Of a stretch of DNA of 64,000 bases, positions 10,301 to 17,455 are shown piece after piece. The stretch lies in assembly GCF_001956985.1 (NCBI RefSeq), contig NZ_CP019082.1, forward strand, positions 2,294,001-2,358,000. Direction: 5' to 3'. The DNA is from Paludisphaera borealis. Its GTDB lineage: Bacteria; Planctomycetota; Planctomycetia; Isosphaerales; Isosphaeraceae. Position numbers and translations under genes: made by a program. Position 1 is the first letter of the stretch; each line of letters starts with the position of its first letter. Under the pieces are notes generated by a model. The model searched no databases, was not told the DNA's origin, and saw nothing but the letters and a program-made list of their open reading frames with translations.

Positions 10301-12680
10301 CCACGAACAGGTTGGAGGTCGTGATCGTCGCCGGGTTCATCGGCTTGGTGAACTGGATCGTCACCAGCCGCCCGAGCGTGCTGGTGGTGTTGACCCTGGG
10401 CGCCGTGACGTCCTCAAGATCGAACGAGATCAGCCCCGTGGGCTGGAGCGACTTGCCGTCCTTCGAGGTGATCGGCCCCGACACGACGAACGTGTAGACG
10501 CCGTTCGCCGTCGTGGTGGGAGGGTTGTTGTAGCTGAAGGTGTAAGGGTAGAGGACTTGCGTCGGGAAGTTCGGGTCGTCGACGGCCACGGGCACGCCGA
10601 ACGCGACGTTCACTCCCGTGGGCGTCTTCAGGAAATGGAGGTCCTGGTTGTCGACGGTCGAGAATTGAACCGGCTTGTTGAACGTGACGAGAATCCCGGT
10701 GGGCGTCGTCGTCACGACGGTGTTGTTGGCCGGATCGGTCGCGGCGACGGTGAGCACGTCGACCGCCGCGAGCGAGTTGACGGCGTTGACCAGGCCGTAG
10801 CCGGAGGTCGCGTTCCACTGGCCGGGCGACGTGTTGTTCATCGCCGTGGCCCCCGCGATCAGGCCGGCGCGGACTTCCGCCGGGGTGAGCTGCGGGGCCT
10901 TCTGCTTCATGAGCGCGGCCACGGCCGCCGCGTTGGGTGCCGCCGACGAGGTGCCGAAGAAGCTCGGCAGGTTCTGCGACAGGTTGGTTGTCGTCGCCGG
11001 CTGGCCCGGGAACGGCGGATTGTTGGTCTGGATCACGCCGCCGGGCGGGAAGAACGTCGTGTTGCCGCCGTCGGGCGCGGTGATCGTCGGGTTAAGGACG
11101 GTCACTGGGCTGCTCTTGAGCGAACCATCGGGGTTGCGGACGATGATCGTCGGTCCGGCCGAGCTGAACGGCTCATTCGCGAGCGGGCTCTGACTGAGGA
11201 ACGGCGCGGGTGCCCACCAAGGCGTGGCACCGACCCCGATCGTGTTCTGCGCGGCGCTGTGGCCGTAGGTCGTGGGATAGTACGTGCCACCGGCCGAGCC
11301 GAACTGCCTCGACACGATGACGGGGTTATCCCAAGTCGTGAACTCGACGTGTCCCGGGTCCGGTCCCTTCACGACTTGCATCACGACCGTGAACGTGCCC
11401 GCGTTAGGGATCGTGACGACCTGCAACGGCTCCTGGGTGGCGGTGTTGTCGTTGGTCCCCTGACCGGTCGTCACGATCGCACCGGTGGAGTCGAGGATAT
11501 AGAAATTGACTTGCGAGGTCACTACGGCGGTCGAGCCGACCGGCTGCTGAGTCTTGAACGGCTGGTCGAACTGGAAGACGATCGTGGTATTGGCAGCGGT
11601 GGTCGTGATCGGCAACTGCAGCACCGGGGCGCCCGAGGGGCTGAAGTTCATGAACCGGCCGGCACCGATCGAGCCGACGGTCCCCTGCGCGCCGCGGAAG
11701 GTGGACAGGTAGCCGTAGTCTTGGGAGTTGCCGGCCGCACTCAGGTACGTGACGCCTTGAGCCGTCACCGTATTGATCGACTGCGAGATGACGCCGTCCT
11801 GGAAGAACGGCTCGCCGAGGTAGCCGACGTCATCAACGATGATGTTCGACTTGCCCTGAGTCGCCAGGGCTTGGATGTTCTGAGCGAAGGCGAGCTCGCC
11901 GCCGTACGCGGTCGCGAACTGGAGCGTGGCGCCCGGCGCGATGTCGTAGATGTTCTGCATCATCGCCCGGCCTTCGTCAGTGCCGGTCGACATGTCCTTC
12001 AGCGGCGTGATGCCCGCCGGCAGGTCGCCCGTCGAGACGTCGGTCGCGTAGCCCCCCAGCGCGTTAAAGCTGTCGCTGAGCACGCCGACGGTCACCCCCG
12101 CCCCCGTGACGTTGTACTTCTGGGCGGCGGCGTCGGCGAACAGCGACTGCTGCGCCTGGTTGTTCGCGATGCCCTGGTAGTACGTCTGAGGCTTGTAGAT
12201 CGGGTGGCCGCTCACGAGGTTCGGCAGCTTCGCCACGTTCAGCAACTGGCTGATCGGCATCCAGCCTTCGATGAGGCCGTACTGGCCACTCGCCGCCGTG
12301 ATCTGCATCCCCATGTTGACGACTGTCGTCCCGAGCTTCGAGATGTCGCCCCCGGTCGTCAGGCCGATCTGCACCGACCCGTTCTTGATCTGAAGCAGGG
12401 GGAACTGCTGGGACAGTTGATTCGAGGTCAGACCAGACTGAAACTTCTGATACAGCGTCACGAGCTGGCCGCCCAGGTTGGCCATCGGGCCGTTCTGGAT
12501 GTCGGCCGGGTTGTCACTCGTGGAATGCCAGACCGGGTTGCCGCCGTCCAGCACGGACGACGCCAGCAACAGCCGCCCTTCCAGCCATTCGAGCCTGGGG
12601 AAGCCCTGCCGCTTCGCTTGGTGCTTGCCGCGACGCCGATCGGGCCCCTTGTCATTACCACCAGCCTTGAAGCTCCCCAT
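1326..12680 (-). CDS. Giant secreted LEPR-XLL protein: subtilase-fold domain, Ig-like repeats, beta-helix repeats, basic tail
   Basis: About 3784 residues from ATG 12680, chosen because GGGGGAG lies about 7 nt upstream; an in-frame start 33 codons earlier also exists. Residues about 30-41 carry LEWLEGRLLLAS, the planctomycete LEPR-XLL-type motif of exported proteins. Residues about 190-640 have a subtilisin (S8) arrangement: Asp203 in VGVLSDSF, oxyanion Asn318 in SAAGN and Ser578 in GTSSAAP. The position normally held by the catalytic His is Glu236 (TDEGRAM...IYDIAPGA). Ig-like/SbsA-type segments follow (about 640-900 and again near 2800). Right-handed beta-helix stretches lie at about 1430-2490 and from about 3140, the latter opening with a DUF1565-like GTRANPFATINAA. 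The C-terminus is a Pro/Val-rich linker (about 3650-3706) and then an Ala/Lys/Arg-rich tail. It is probably surface-exposed or extracellular. Substrate or adhesive role is unknown. Several long ORFs on the opposite strand are shadows. Confidence 0.88.
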   Translation of the reverse strand: MGSFKAGGNDKGPDRRRGKHQAKRQGFPRLEWLEGRLLLASSVLDGGNPVWHSTSDNPADIQNGPMANLGGQLVTLYQKFQSGLTSNQLSQQFPLLQIKNGSVQIGLTTGGDISKLGTTVVNMGMQITAASGQYGLIEGWMPISQLLNVAKLPNLVSGHPIYKPQTYYQGIANNQAQQSLFADAAAQKYNVTGAGVTVGVLSDSFNALGGYATDVSTGDLPAGITPLKDMSTGTDEGRAMMQNIYDIAPGATLQFATAYGGELAFAQNIQALATQGKSNIIVDDVGYLGEPFFQDGVISQSINTVTAQGVTYLSAAGNSQDYGYLSTFRGAQGTVGSIGAGRFMNFSPSGAPVLQLPITTTAANTTIVFQFDQPFKTQQPVGSTAVVTSQVNFYILDSTGAIVTTGQGTNDNTATQEPLQVVTIPNAGTFTVVMQVVKGPDPGHVEFTTWDNPVIVSRQFGSAGGTYYPTTYGHSAAQNTIGVGATPWWAPAPFLSQSPLANEPFSSAGPTIIVRNPDGSLKSSPVTVLNPTITAPDGGNTTFFPPGGVIQTNNPPFPGQPATTTNLSQNLPSFFGTSSAAPNAAAVAALMKQKAPQLTPAEVRAGLIAGATAMNNTSPGQWNATSGYGLVNAVNSLAAVDVLTVAATDPANNTVVTTTPTGILVTFNKPVQFSTVDNQDLHFLKTPTGVNVAFGVPVAVDDPNFPTQVLYPYTFSYNNPPTTTANGVYTFVVSGPITSKDGKSLQPTGLISFDLEDVTAPRVNTTSTLGRLVTIQFTKPMNPATITTSNLFVARQGNTGNWSNPINLNLDPRVKLTYDALTNTATLDYSGLPQTAMPSDNYAIVVKSGPGGVTDAVGNQLDGNFNGTFPSGDNVPGGDFVQILGYQLLQPPVVTAFQLTPGTDTGLPSDQNTNISQPSFIGQIYSPFPGSVANLQVVVEFNALHGGGFDLAVGAGGRGFTGSYDVQTSTDVNGKFTFQAPFLPQGFQRVRIVVVGQADSPPLPGYASFADRAFRIDQTAPQITGASQSDGSPFPSFLPTLDSLSLYTQDPSLQAAGYLATPSQVVYPALDPSTATNVSNYSLYRALGNGQNQDLSQYIIKATYVALPPTLDPSGAFITTYQGRIDLTFAPGLPAGVYQLAAHTKETWNGKSYPGLFDAAGNALNNLTIPGNTTATYNLYFSLQPSPVYITNMAMTNSPDQYSYTTVGGPGSYYDLSGVRANAPPAAWQFDVSNPLPWADANGNQINYSNYIDLVRSADNPNAPADGNFGTLGQSGLADSGTGFTKVGGTLVGLFWFNPTSNQWILSDASHPNGTRLVMMLPGGITTPDYYRVYIPNQITPSGADTRIFDIYGNQLDGEFLGNPTSTVSSQFHAFSSDPTQQFPGVRNLFNYEDMLSTGYASPAPISRMTGDGIAGGAFMTGFVVATTSHILYARPDYQEDPLNPATAPDGSLAKPYSTLAPESDPAAAPPNPFHDPNGGQNSTQFFLSGFNPNYDRNGNGQFDRSVLYAASQLAYTGPVVAIALPGTPQRNPITGVITQQPFVLQAPAGQNSYNDGSASVPFDTTLVFTPGSTLKAQNAALFVQNQGSALQVQGGTTASQQVNFTSYNDASIGGATNNNPNTNPRAGDWGGIVFRSYNESIASHQVPFPVDGILQGINGPAIAGADELMSRMNFFNLRYGGGAVPQSSSNFYNGVTLYNSRPSITNARVTDNGTSGGTQAAIGADMDSFLENDVARGPNIRRVTVVNNSLNGIWLLAQNNGFIQPTDATPIADNPSSLGGSQNYAFFESLPIIVLAQLVVGQQYNVNTGGNTSWITNRLYVDSGTMMKFNRGSSIAVLNPGSSINVGSRDYITKFDINNSYGPGTANFAALSANDPQVLFTSIYDDLATTTLVPQPINVTGETSPTTLGPSMWGSIGIQSGALAVMNAATFRYGGGSVNTQQFTLPSQSVLSFINYQSFFNVPFSTNALGTRVYITNNNFYNNFDAAMQIEPDGLLAGDPLHPLVSGHPFLHGNVLQGNGIDGLAVLAARSYLLNPQGGYSYIGPQEANMNPYSSNQSVNALWDLTDITYVVRGTIVLAGSSNGGGAAPVPNPTTYTAPPAPVTSLTIQSALPGTVLADGSVIPSPGASVVVKLLSENTTHGAGDLSTYGSTGLGASQQGGAGFIAGVDDAVDPTPSPLIDPGAYSQIRILGIPGNQTTGQQRVPVIMTSLRDTTVGTTARGVKNYNILNSYPVGPFTPYAGQSLTTPAPGDGGYIYIGGLSLTTYDLTDPRQGSLIDNADISYMTSIQIQGGGIVNPSTTTPSWLAQKSGYNTSFFGPSLADPSIQLNARMAVRISDSHLNGFSSAAVFLHPTNAQALVGTGNFAARGTLKGQGATLYMYNTTISNSAEGVHANSETGNNDTGQSPYQLVLLNNTFYNNPYAIHTVAPQYNGQNSQSHVYTMAMNNIISNSTNTGIFIAGQAAFSQLEYNLYFTNAVNVVATTTDGDFPGNINAVYGDPKFVNAAGLNFALSPGSAAIDAARSEIGPNPAGDAVYPAVTQPANGSYYGTRTNPATLTPPLAPGASNVAGGFGQVNDPRQILTLPGSNGFGFQDQWIPVLATAANGTTGPSSVPGSYSFAPLQGQRDMLGFIRIDDPGTPNTGFGRSPFQDIGAIEYVNLHPPQVAAVTALFAGAGGILVSQNFYTVGGKAGANVTPQYLAVKFSSPIAPNSISSDTVQLQALGVTANNAPGQLISLAGKLSYDVGSQILYISLGASGLTLPTDAYRLILVGSGSQVLFNPQGVALDGENLTNGDDPVTGVQLPLPSGNGYPGGNFYNNFIINTVASSITPGTFKLSPSSDTNVVGDLVTYATTPTFEGTITEPNTALVPLAGQTAVIDIGVVWFDANGNPVGYFDPANTPAALKQFVRPNAGTALTDATGKFQVTVGQDAANTGLVTNTNPLLSSPYNVGSSGNLIPIPGTTEGYYVARVRVIDQSGNVSNPDAPGASAAVVVDTADPASAGTPVQAAITNPLNNAVIANPGSNFSFQVTANKNLDLTHFTASQIQLVQAGPDGTFNAGTIINIDPASITVTYLDAAANGGGGGKGREIISFKAASTLTNGLYLLKITGTGANGVRDIAGNLLGSDLTTQFAVYNPAAVHGVFVGAGFATDPTATLGTRANPFATINAAIAAAAVGDRIQVLPGVYSENVVMRQLVSLASASPLSTDSTYVRGNALQTIIRAPYASSTITVSATGLTAFVDAKTGASLQTEISGFSIASALVGNPALGPINPNSVGLMATNSTMLIDRNYFVDSGIGVLVVTAGSGALTSSVVNNGIIGNLTGMYLLDQGGTPATATEYVVNNSFAFNTTGFGAVNSSTTGTRQAYLANNIFWQNHDQTTSRSGLAVYSVTPDHLVLNNNMFQGNGGSDTNTSGVSNNLGNGFNPGALGTTAASALANQGNFVGFPAFVTPIDPRPGSDGPATFFLSANYGLSGSSAAINNALESAATRTDFLGNAENPNPTSKGFNITGYGPRDVGAFEYIPVGSASTTAVGGSFRVVTTSLVPDGSTQANGGTLTVSALPNTVIVNFSNDVDPSSLKANALSLSGAGVNSASPIVSTSAVMLDSHTVAFTLSGKFNTSGNVNVSVAAGSLKNKSGQTVSGYADKVYLNTAAPAPNTPVVTPPVVTPPVVTNPVVVPPSSVPTTPDPAAPPAAPVTPPPAAAPVTVGKGGKTPTRKPTPVKTNAGAAAANRAAAAAKQQAQKAALAARQAAQRAARPTPVAVKTPKLATVRRTPPSFVAGR

Positions 12681-13510
12681 CGACAGACTCCCCCGGTTTG
12701 CTTTGAAAGTCTCCGTCTCCAGGCAAATCACGCGTTCCACCGCGGTTCCATGCCCGGGACCAAGACCCCCTTCGATCAAGGTGACTCACCAGAAATCGCG
12801 CCCCCAGTCGCCGCCGAAACGAACCTTCGCTCGTGTCGACGACCGGACGCAATCCACGCCGTGTCTTCGCGCCTCGCCCCGAGGCAGGTCGCTCTCGCTC
12901 GCTCCGTCGTCGCCGCCGCGACGACCATCGATCGACTGTCACAACCCGGCTCGCGATCGCCCGCAACCCGCAACGTGCACTCGTCGCCTCCAGCGGGCGA
13001 CGACGACGGCGAGCCGGACGAATCCGAACCCTCGCTCCGTCTCTTCCCACCCACTCCTCAGCCCCGCGGGACCGAAAAGAAGGTGCGGCCTAACCTACTT
13101 GTTTGATTGGCTCCATGCACGCATTCAATGATTGTCATTGGGAATCCGTTCGTCAAGCCCCGTGTTTCGGAAATTCGGCAGGGTGCGGTCGCGGAGGTGT
13201 GCAGCGTGCGTATTCCGGGGGCTAGCGCCATGTGGGATGGCGAGTCATACGAGTCTGGCTCCTGGAATCGAGAAGTCAAACTGGGGTCGTCCATTTGTCG
13301 GAAATGGAAGTACCCATCGGCGATTTTACGTTTCTATTCTTCTCGATACGCCGATTACGCAGCCAAGGGACGGCGAAAAGCCGTGACATGATCGAAAATT
13401 CATGTGGAAGGGACGGCCCCCGGGAGCGTTCGGTCGCGCGTTTGGAAGCGAATTCGAGGAGGGCGCCGGTCTTCAGGGGGGCCGTTTCGAGAATCCCAAG
13501 ATCGACTCAA
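12681..13510. other. Gene-free spacer upstream of the giant gene
   Basis: About 830 bp between the start of the giant gene and the 3' end of the HAD gene, both on the minus strand. Short ORFs on both strands here are compositionally noisy and match no family I know. The stretch about 13290-13400 is more AT-rich than its surroundings and could hold the giant gene's promoter, but I see no convincing -35/-10 pair. Confidence 0.5.
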
Positions 13511-14149
13511 TCAGCGGACGTCCCCGAGGAGTTCGACGCCGATCGCGCGCAGATCTTCGATCAGCTTCGAGGTGTCGCCGCGATAGACGACCCCCTGCAG
13601 CCCCGCCGCGCGGGCGCCCTCGACGTTGGCTTCGAGGTCGTCGATGAACACGCACGAGCCCGCCGAAACCCCCGCCGCCTCGACGCAGGCGTCGAAGAAG
13701 CCCCGGTCGGGCTTGAGGAACCGCGCCTCGTGCGAATAGACGAGGTGATCGAAGTGGTCGAGGGTCTCGCGGAACTGGCGACGGAAGAACGGGGCGTGAA
13801 TGCCGTTCGTATTCGACCCCAGAACCAGCGTGTACCCCTGCCGCTTGAGGTCGGCGACCAACTCGCCCACCGACGTATTAAGCTCGAAGATGTCTTCCCA
13901 GTCGGCCGCGAACTCCTCGAAGGGGATGTTAAGGCCGACCTCGGCCTGGATCCGTCGCGAGAACTCCTCCGGCGCGAGCGCCCCTCGCTCGAACTCGGCG
14001 AGCAGCCGGCTCATCCCCTTGGCTTCCACCAGCGTCCGGAACTCATCCGCCGACAGCCCCAGTCGTGCGCCGAAGCGGCCAAAGATGAGCATATAGTCGA
14101 AAAACCCGATCACATTGCCGAAATCAAACATCAGGACGGGCAGTCGCAT
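13511..14149 (-). CDS. HAD-superfamily phosphatase, subfamily IA (YihX-like motif I)
   Basis: A 212-residue cytosolic hydrolase predicted to dephosphorylate a small phosphorylated metabolite; the substrate is unknown. The four HAD motifs are visible. Motif I is MFDFGNV with nucleophile Asp9; the second motif I residue is Gly, not Asp, as in the DLGN-type motif of YihX. Motif II has Ser112 in LGSNTN, motif III Lys146 in LKPDRGFFD, and motif IV Asp170-Asp171 in FIDDLEAN. The helical cap lies between motifs I and II (about 16-90), as in subfamily IA. ATG 14149 has GTGAGG about 7 nt upstream. It sits 40 bp downstream of the DUF1559 gene on the same strand and may be the last gene of that cluster. 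The replaced second Asp (general acid) is the main oddity and should affect substrate handling. Confidence 0.85.
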   Translation of the reverse strand: MRLPVLMFDFGNVIGFFDYMLIFGRFGARLGLSADEFRTLVEAKGMSRLLAEFERGALAPEEFSRRIQAEVGLNIPFEEFAADWEDIFELNTSVGELVADLKRQGYTLVLGSNTNGIHAPFFRRQFRETLDHFDHLVYSHEARFLKPDRGFFDACVEAAGVSAGSCVFIDDLEANVEGARAAGLQGVVYRGDTSKLIEDLRAIGVELLGDVR

Positions 14150-14189
14150 CGATGAACCTCACTTGGTGGTCGTTCGTGGACGTCGGCGG

Positions 14190-15200
14190 TCAGGGCGTCT
14201 TCGGACGGTCGCCGGCGACGGGCGCTGGGGGACCGACCGGGGCGTGTGGGCTGCTCACGGTGGCGAACTCGCGCCAGACGCTGGGATTGACGGACCAGAC
14301 GATCCGCTTCACGCTGCCGTCGAACATCAGCAGGCCGACTCCGGCCACGTGTCCGCTCGACGCCCCGATGCGGGCCGATCGGCCGTCGCGCGTCAGGCAC
14401 GAAATCTTGGAGCCCGGAGGCATGGCGTGATTGTAAAGCGTCGAGGGCCAGCCGGCCTCGTTCCACGACGCGCCGGCGTCGCCCCGCCAGTCGGCCTGAA
14501 GCGACCCCGACGCGTCGGGTGAGCACCCCTGCTCCGACAGCGGACCGTCGACGAGTGCGTAATTCTCGGGGGCCTGGTGCGGGCGGCCGTCGCCGACCAG
14601 GCGCTCAGAGAAAGCCGCGGTGTAGCTCAGTCCGTCGGCGGCCTCGATCTCCGCGAGGGTGGTCCGCTTCCCGATCGCGAAGCCGCCCGTGCGGCCCTCG
14701 GCGTCGTCGCCGGTCGTCGCTCGGTAGCTCACCGGCGACGGGAAGACGCGGCCGGTGGCCCGGGGGTCGCTCGCGCAGAAGAAGCCCGGCACCGCGATTC
14801 CCTGAAGCACGGGGCCCTTGAGGCGGTCGAGGTTGCGGCCCTCCGGTTCCATCCCCAGCAAGCTGGAGACGCCCAGCGTTTCGAGAAGCGTCCTGAGCGG
14901 GCCGGGACCCGTCGAGCCAGATGCCGGCGGCGGGTCGATCGGCGAGGGCTCGCCGATCATAGGCAAAGCGCCCTGGCTCTGGTCGTAGAACGCGAGCGCC
15001 AGGCCGATTTGCGCCAGGTTGCGCTGGCACGTCACCGACCGCGCCGACTCGCGGCCTCGGGTCAGCGCCATGATCGAAAACAGACCCACGACGGCGACCA
15101 CCGCGATCGCCACGAGGGCGTCGATCAGGGTGTACCCGGCGCGGTCGCGATGGCGAGGGCGAAATCGCATGCGAGCGGCGTTCTGTTGTGAGTCGACCAC
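14190..15200 (-). CDS. DUF1559 pilin-like protein with H-x9-DG signature
   Basis: A 336-residue member of the planctomycete-expanded DUF1559 family, whose proteins resemble type II/IV pseudopilins. Residues 22-27 read GYTLID, followed by a hydrophobic helix (about 28-48). This is the prepilin-peptidase signature, but the usual Glu at mature position 5 is Asp. The body has family-typical NLAQIGLAL and FFCASDP segments. The C-terminal H-x9-DG signature is at about 284-295 (His...PheAspGly). GTG 15200 is chosen over ATG 15170 because AAGGA lies 7 nt upstream and the gene then begins 3 bp after the stop of the propeller gene, indicating translational coupling. Export through a GspF/PilC-type machine such as the one at the window start is inference; a major structural role in pili is not shown. 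Confidence 0.9.
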   Translation of the reverse strand: MVDSQQNAARMRFRPRHRDRAGYTLIDALVAIAVVAVVGLFSIMALTRGRESARSVTCQRNLAQIGLALAFYDQSQGALPMIGEPSPIDPPPASGSTGPGPLRTLLETLGVSSLLGMEPEGRNLDRLKGPVLQGIAVPGFFCASDPRATGRVFPSPVSYRATTGDDAEGRTGGFAIGKRTTLAEIEAADGLSYTAAFSERLVGDGRPHQAPENYALVDGPLSEQGCSPDASGSLQADWRGDAGASWNEAGWPSTLYNHAMPPGSKISCLTRDGRSARIGASSGHVAGVGLLMFDGSVKRIVWSVNPSVWREFATVSSPHAPVGPPAPVAGDRPKTP

Positions 15201-15203
15201 GGC

Positions 15204-17405
15204 TCAGTCCTTCACCGTGATGAGGGCGTCGCCCGAGCCGACGTTGCCGGCGGCGTCGGTGGCTCGAACCATCAACAAGTGCGCGCCGGGCTTGAGGTCG
15301 GGGAGGGCGATCGTCAGTTGCTCGCGCAGGGTGTCGAACAGTCCGTCGTCCGGGAAGACCGACGTCCAGGCTCCGCCGTCGACGGCGTACTCGGCCTTGA
15401 CCAGTCGGGTGAAGGCGTCGGTCAGGGTCGCCGTGGCCTTGCGGTCGCCCGGCGTGATGCTCACCTGGGGAGGGTCGTGGTCGACGAGGAACGTCGCGCT
15501 CTCTTTTTCACGGACGAGCGCCTCATCGGGGCTGTTGGACGGTCGGTCGCCCGCGACCAGCCGCACCTGGTAACGGCCGGATGGAAACGCGGTCGTGTCC
15601 CAGGCGTAGGACTTCTCGGTGATCGGCGACTCGGTCAGGTCGATCCAGGCCGGCCACCCTTCCTTGCGGACCTGCACCGTGTAATTCAGCTCGTCATCGT
15701 TGGGGTCGGAGACGTCCCAGCGGATGGTGAGTTTGGTCTGCCGTGCCGTCCCGTCTGAGGTCGAGACGTCTGGCGTCTCCAGCTTGTTGATCTCGGGCGG
15801 GAGGTTGGTCGAGCGGTAGGACAGCGACACCCCACGCAGCTCGGGCGTGTGGCGTGGGTCGGTCGTCGACAGCTTGGCGCGGTACTGGACGAAGCGTCCC
15901 GAACGCGTCTGGGCGCTGGCCTGCTCAGGGTTCTTTTGCTCGGCCGACCAGTCCGACCAGGTCTCGTCGGGCTCGCCGACGTTGCCGCTGCGGACCTGCA
16001 CGGCGATCGAAGACCCCTCAGGCGTGTCGCCGCGCCAGCTCAACGCGCCGAACCGGCTGGGGAGCTTGGCGTCGAAAACGTCCGACACCAGCTCGCCGTG
16101 ATCGGCGAAACTCGGCGACAGCCGGACGACCGAGCCGGGATCGCCGGTGCCGATCAGCAGTCCGCCGTTCGGTTCGGCCAGCAGCGAGAGGATCTGTCCG
16201 GTGTCGAGCTTGGCGACGGGCGTGCTCTCGTTGTCGTCCTCGCGAACCTCGTAGAGCAAGCCGTCGGGGCCGGTGCCGACGAGCAGCCGGTCGCCGAGCC
16301 TCGCCAGCGCGAAGATCAGCGCCTTGGCCCGGAACACCTCGCGGGCCACGCCCTCGCGATCGATCCGGTAGACGGCGTTCTCGCCGGGCGTCGCCGGCTT
16401 GGGCGAGGCGGAGCCTCCGGAAGCCCTGCCGGCGCCCTTGGCCTGGGGCGCTGCGTCGGGCTTCTTGGCCTGCGCCAGCTCGATCGCGTCGTTCGCCGCG
16501 CGGGGCCCGCTCGCAACCGCCACGGCGTGGTCGGCGGAGTCGTCGGACCGGGAGCCCGAATCCCGCTGCGAGAACAGGCCGGCCGGCCGGTTTGATCCCC
16601 CCCCCGCCTCGGCCGCGGTCCCCGCATAGAGCGAACCGTCCGGACCGATCAGTAGCGTACGGACCTCGGACTGCGGCGCGTCGTACACGACCGAGACCTT
16701 GGCGTCCTGCCCGATCCGGTAGATCAGGCCCTCGCCATCGCTGCCCGCGTACACCGCGCCGTCGGGGGCGACGGCGACGGAAAGCAGGTGCGTCGCCTTG
16801 CTGTCGTAAAGGAGCGACCACTGGCCCTGCGCGTTCCGCTTCCAGAGCTGGCCGTTGGGGCCGGTCGCCGCGAACAGGTTCCCCTGGGCGTCGGCCGCGA
16901 GGTCCCAGATGTATTGAACATTGGGATCGGGCCGCGAGGCGGGGTGCTTGGCGTCGGAGACGTCGACGACCTGGCCGGTCGGCCCGGTGCCGACGAAGAC
17001 CTTGCCGTCGGACAAGACCACGAGGCTGAGCGCCTGGCTGTCGGCGGCGTCGAGGGCGAGTTCCCACGACGACGGCTCCTGCGCGGCTCGGCGGAAGACC
17101 TTGCCCGAATCGCCGGTGGCCGCGTAGAGGGCTCCGTCGTTCCCTCGAGCGAGGTCCCAGACCCGGTCGGCGGCCAGCGAGCCGGTCGGCACGAGCGCCT
17201 GGCTGAGCCGGACCTTGCCCTGCTCGGAGATCACCACGCGCTCGCGGTGATGCTTGGCGAAGGCCGAGGCGCCTTCCTGTCGCCAGGTTTCGAGCTTGCC
17301 GAAAACCGAAAACGGGCCGAGCGCGGCGATGACGCCCGCGATCGACCCGAATAAGGCGAGGATGGAGATGCCGCGTGGTCGCCGCTTGAAACCGTTGTCA
17401 ATCAT
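15204..17405 (-). CDS. Membrane-anchored beta-propeller protein with C-terminal fibronectin-like domain
   Basis: About 733 residues from ATG 17405, which has GAGGG about 6 nt upstream; a GTG at 17459 overlapping the stop of the preceding gene is the alternative. An N-terminal hydrophobic helix (ISILALFGSIAGVIAALG) suggests export with a membrane anchor. The central half contains repeated blade motifs of the type DGKVFVGTGPTGQV, GNLFAATGPNGQLW, GAVYAGSDGEGLIYRI and GSLYAGT, typical of NHL/SMP-30-like propellers. An Ala/Lys/Ser-rich linker interrupts the propeller around the middle. The C-terminal third resembles fibronectin/Ig modules with the phrases LTIRWDVSDPNDDELNYTV and AGNVGSGDALITV. It lies in one run with the S55 gene upstream and the DUF1559 gene downstream. 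No enzymatic residues are recognised, so a binding or scaffolding role in the envelope is the best inference. Confidence 0.8.
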   Translation of the reverse strand: MIDNGFKRRPRGISILALFGSIAGVIAALGPFSVFGKLETWRQEGASAFAKHHRERVVISEQGKVRLSQALVPTGSLAADRVWDLARGNDGALYAATGDSGKVFRRAAQEPSSWELALDAADSQALSLVVLSDGKVFVGTGPTGQVVDVSDAKHPASRPDPNVQYIWDLAADAQGNLFAATGPNGQLWKRNAQGQWSLLYDSKATHLLSVAVAPDGAVYAGSDGEGLIYRIGQDAKVSVVYDAPQSEVRTLLIGPDGSLYAGTAAEAGGGSNRPAGLFSQRDSGSRSDDSADHAVAVASGPRAANDAIELAQAKKPDAAPQAKGAGRASGGSASPKPATPGENAVYRIDREGVAREVFRAKALIFALARLGDRLLVGTGPDGLLYEVREDDNESTPVAKLDTGQILSLLAEPNGGLLIGTGDPGSVVRLSPSFADHGELVSDVFDAKLPSRFGALSWRGDTPEGSSIAVQVRSGNVGEPDETWSDWSAEQKNPEQASAQTRSGRFVQYRAKLSTTDPRHTPELRGVSLSYRSTNLPPEINKLETPDVSTSDGTARQTKLTIRWDVSDPNDDELNYTVQVRKEGWPAWIDLTESPITEKSYAWDTTAFPSGRYQVRLVAGDRPSNSPDEALVREKESATFLVDHDPPQVSITPGDRKATATLTDAFTRLVKAEYAVDGGAWTSVFPDDGLFDTLREQLTIALPDLKPGAHLLMVRATDAAGNVGSGDALITVKD

Positions 17406-17455
17406 GCCGCCCTCGTCGTTCGGTGAAGCCAACCGGGCGTCACGCCCGGTCGCGA

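Noticed and set aside
7746-13106. 1786-codon plus-strand ORF opposite the giant gene
   Set aside because: Same composition artefact; no recognisable motifs and it runs through a non-coding spacer.
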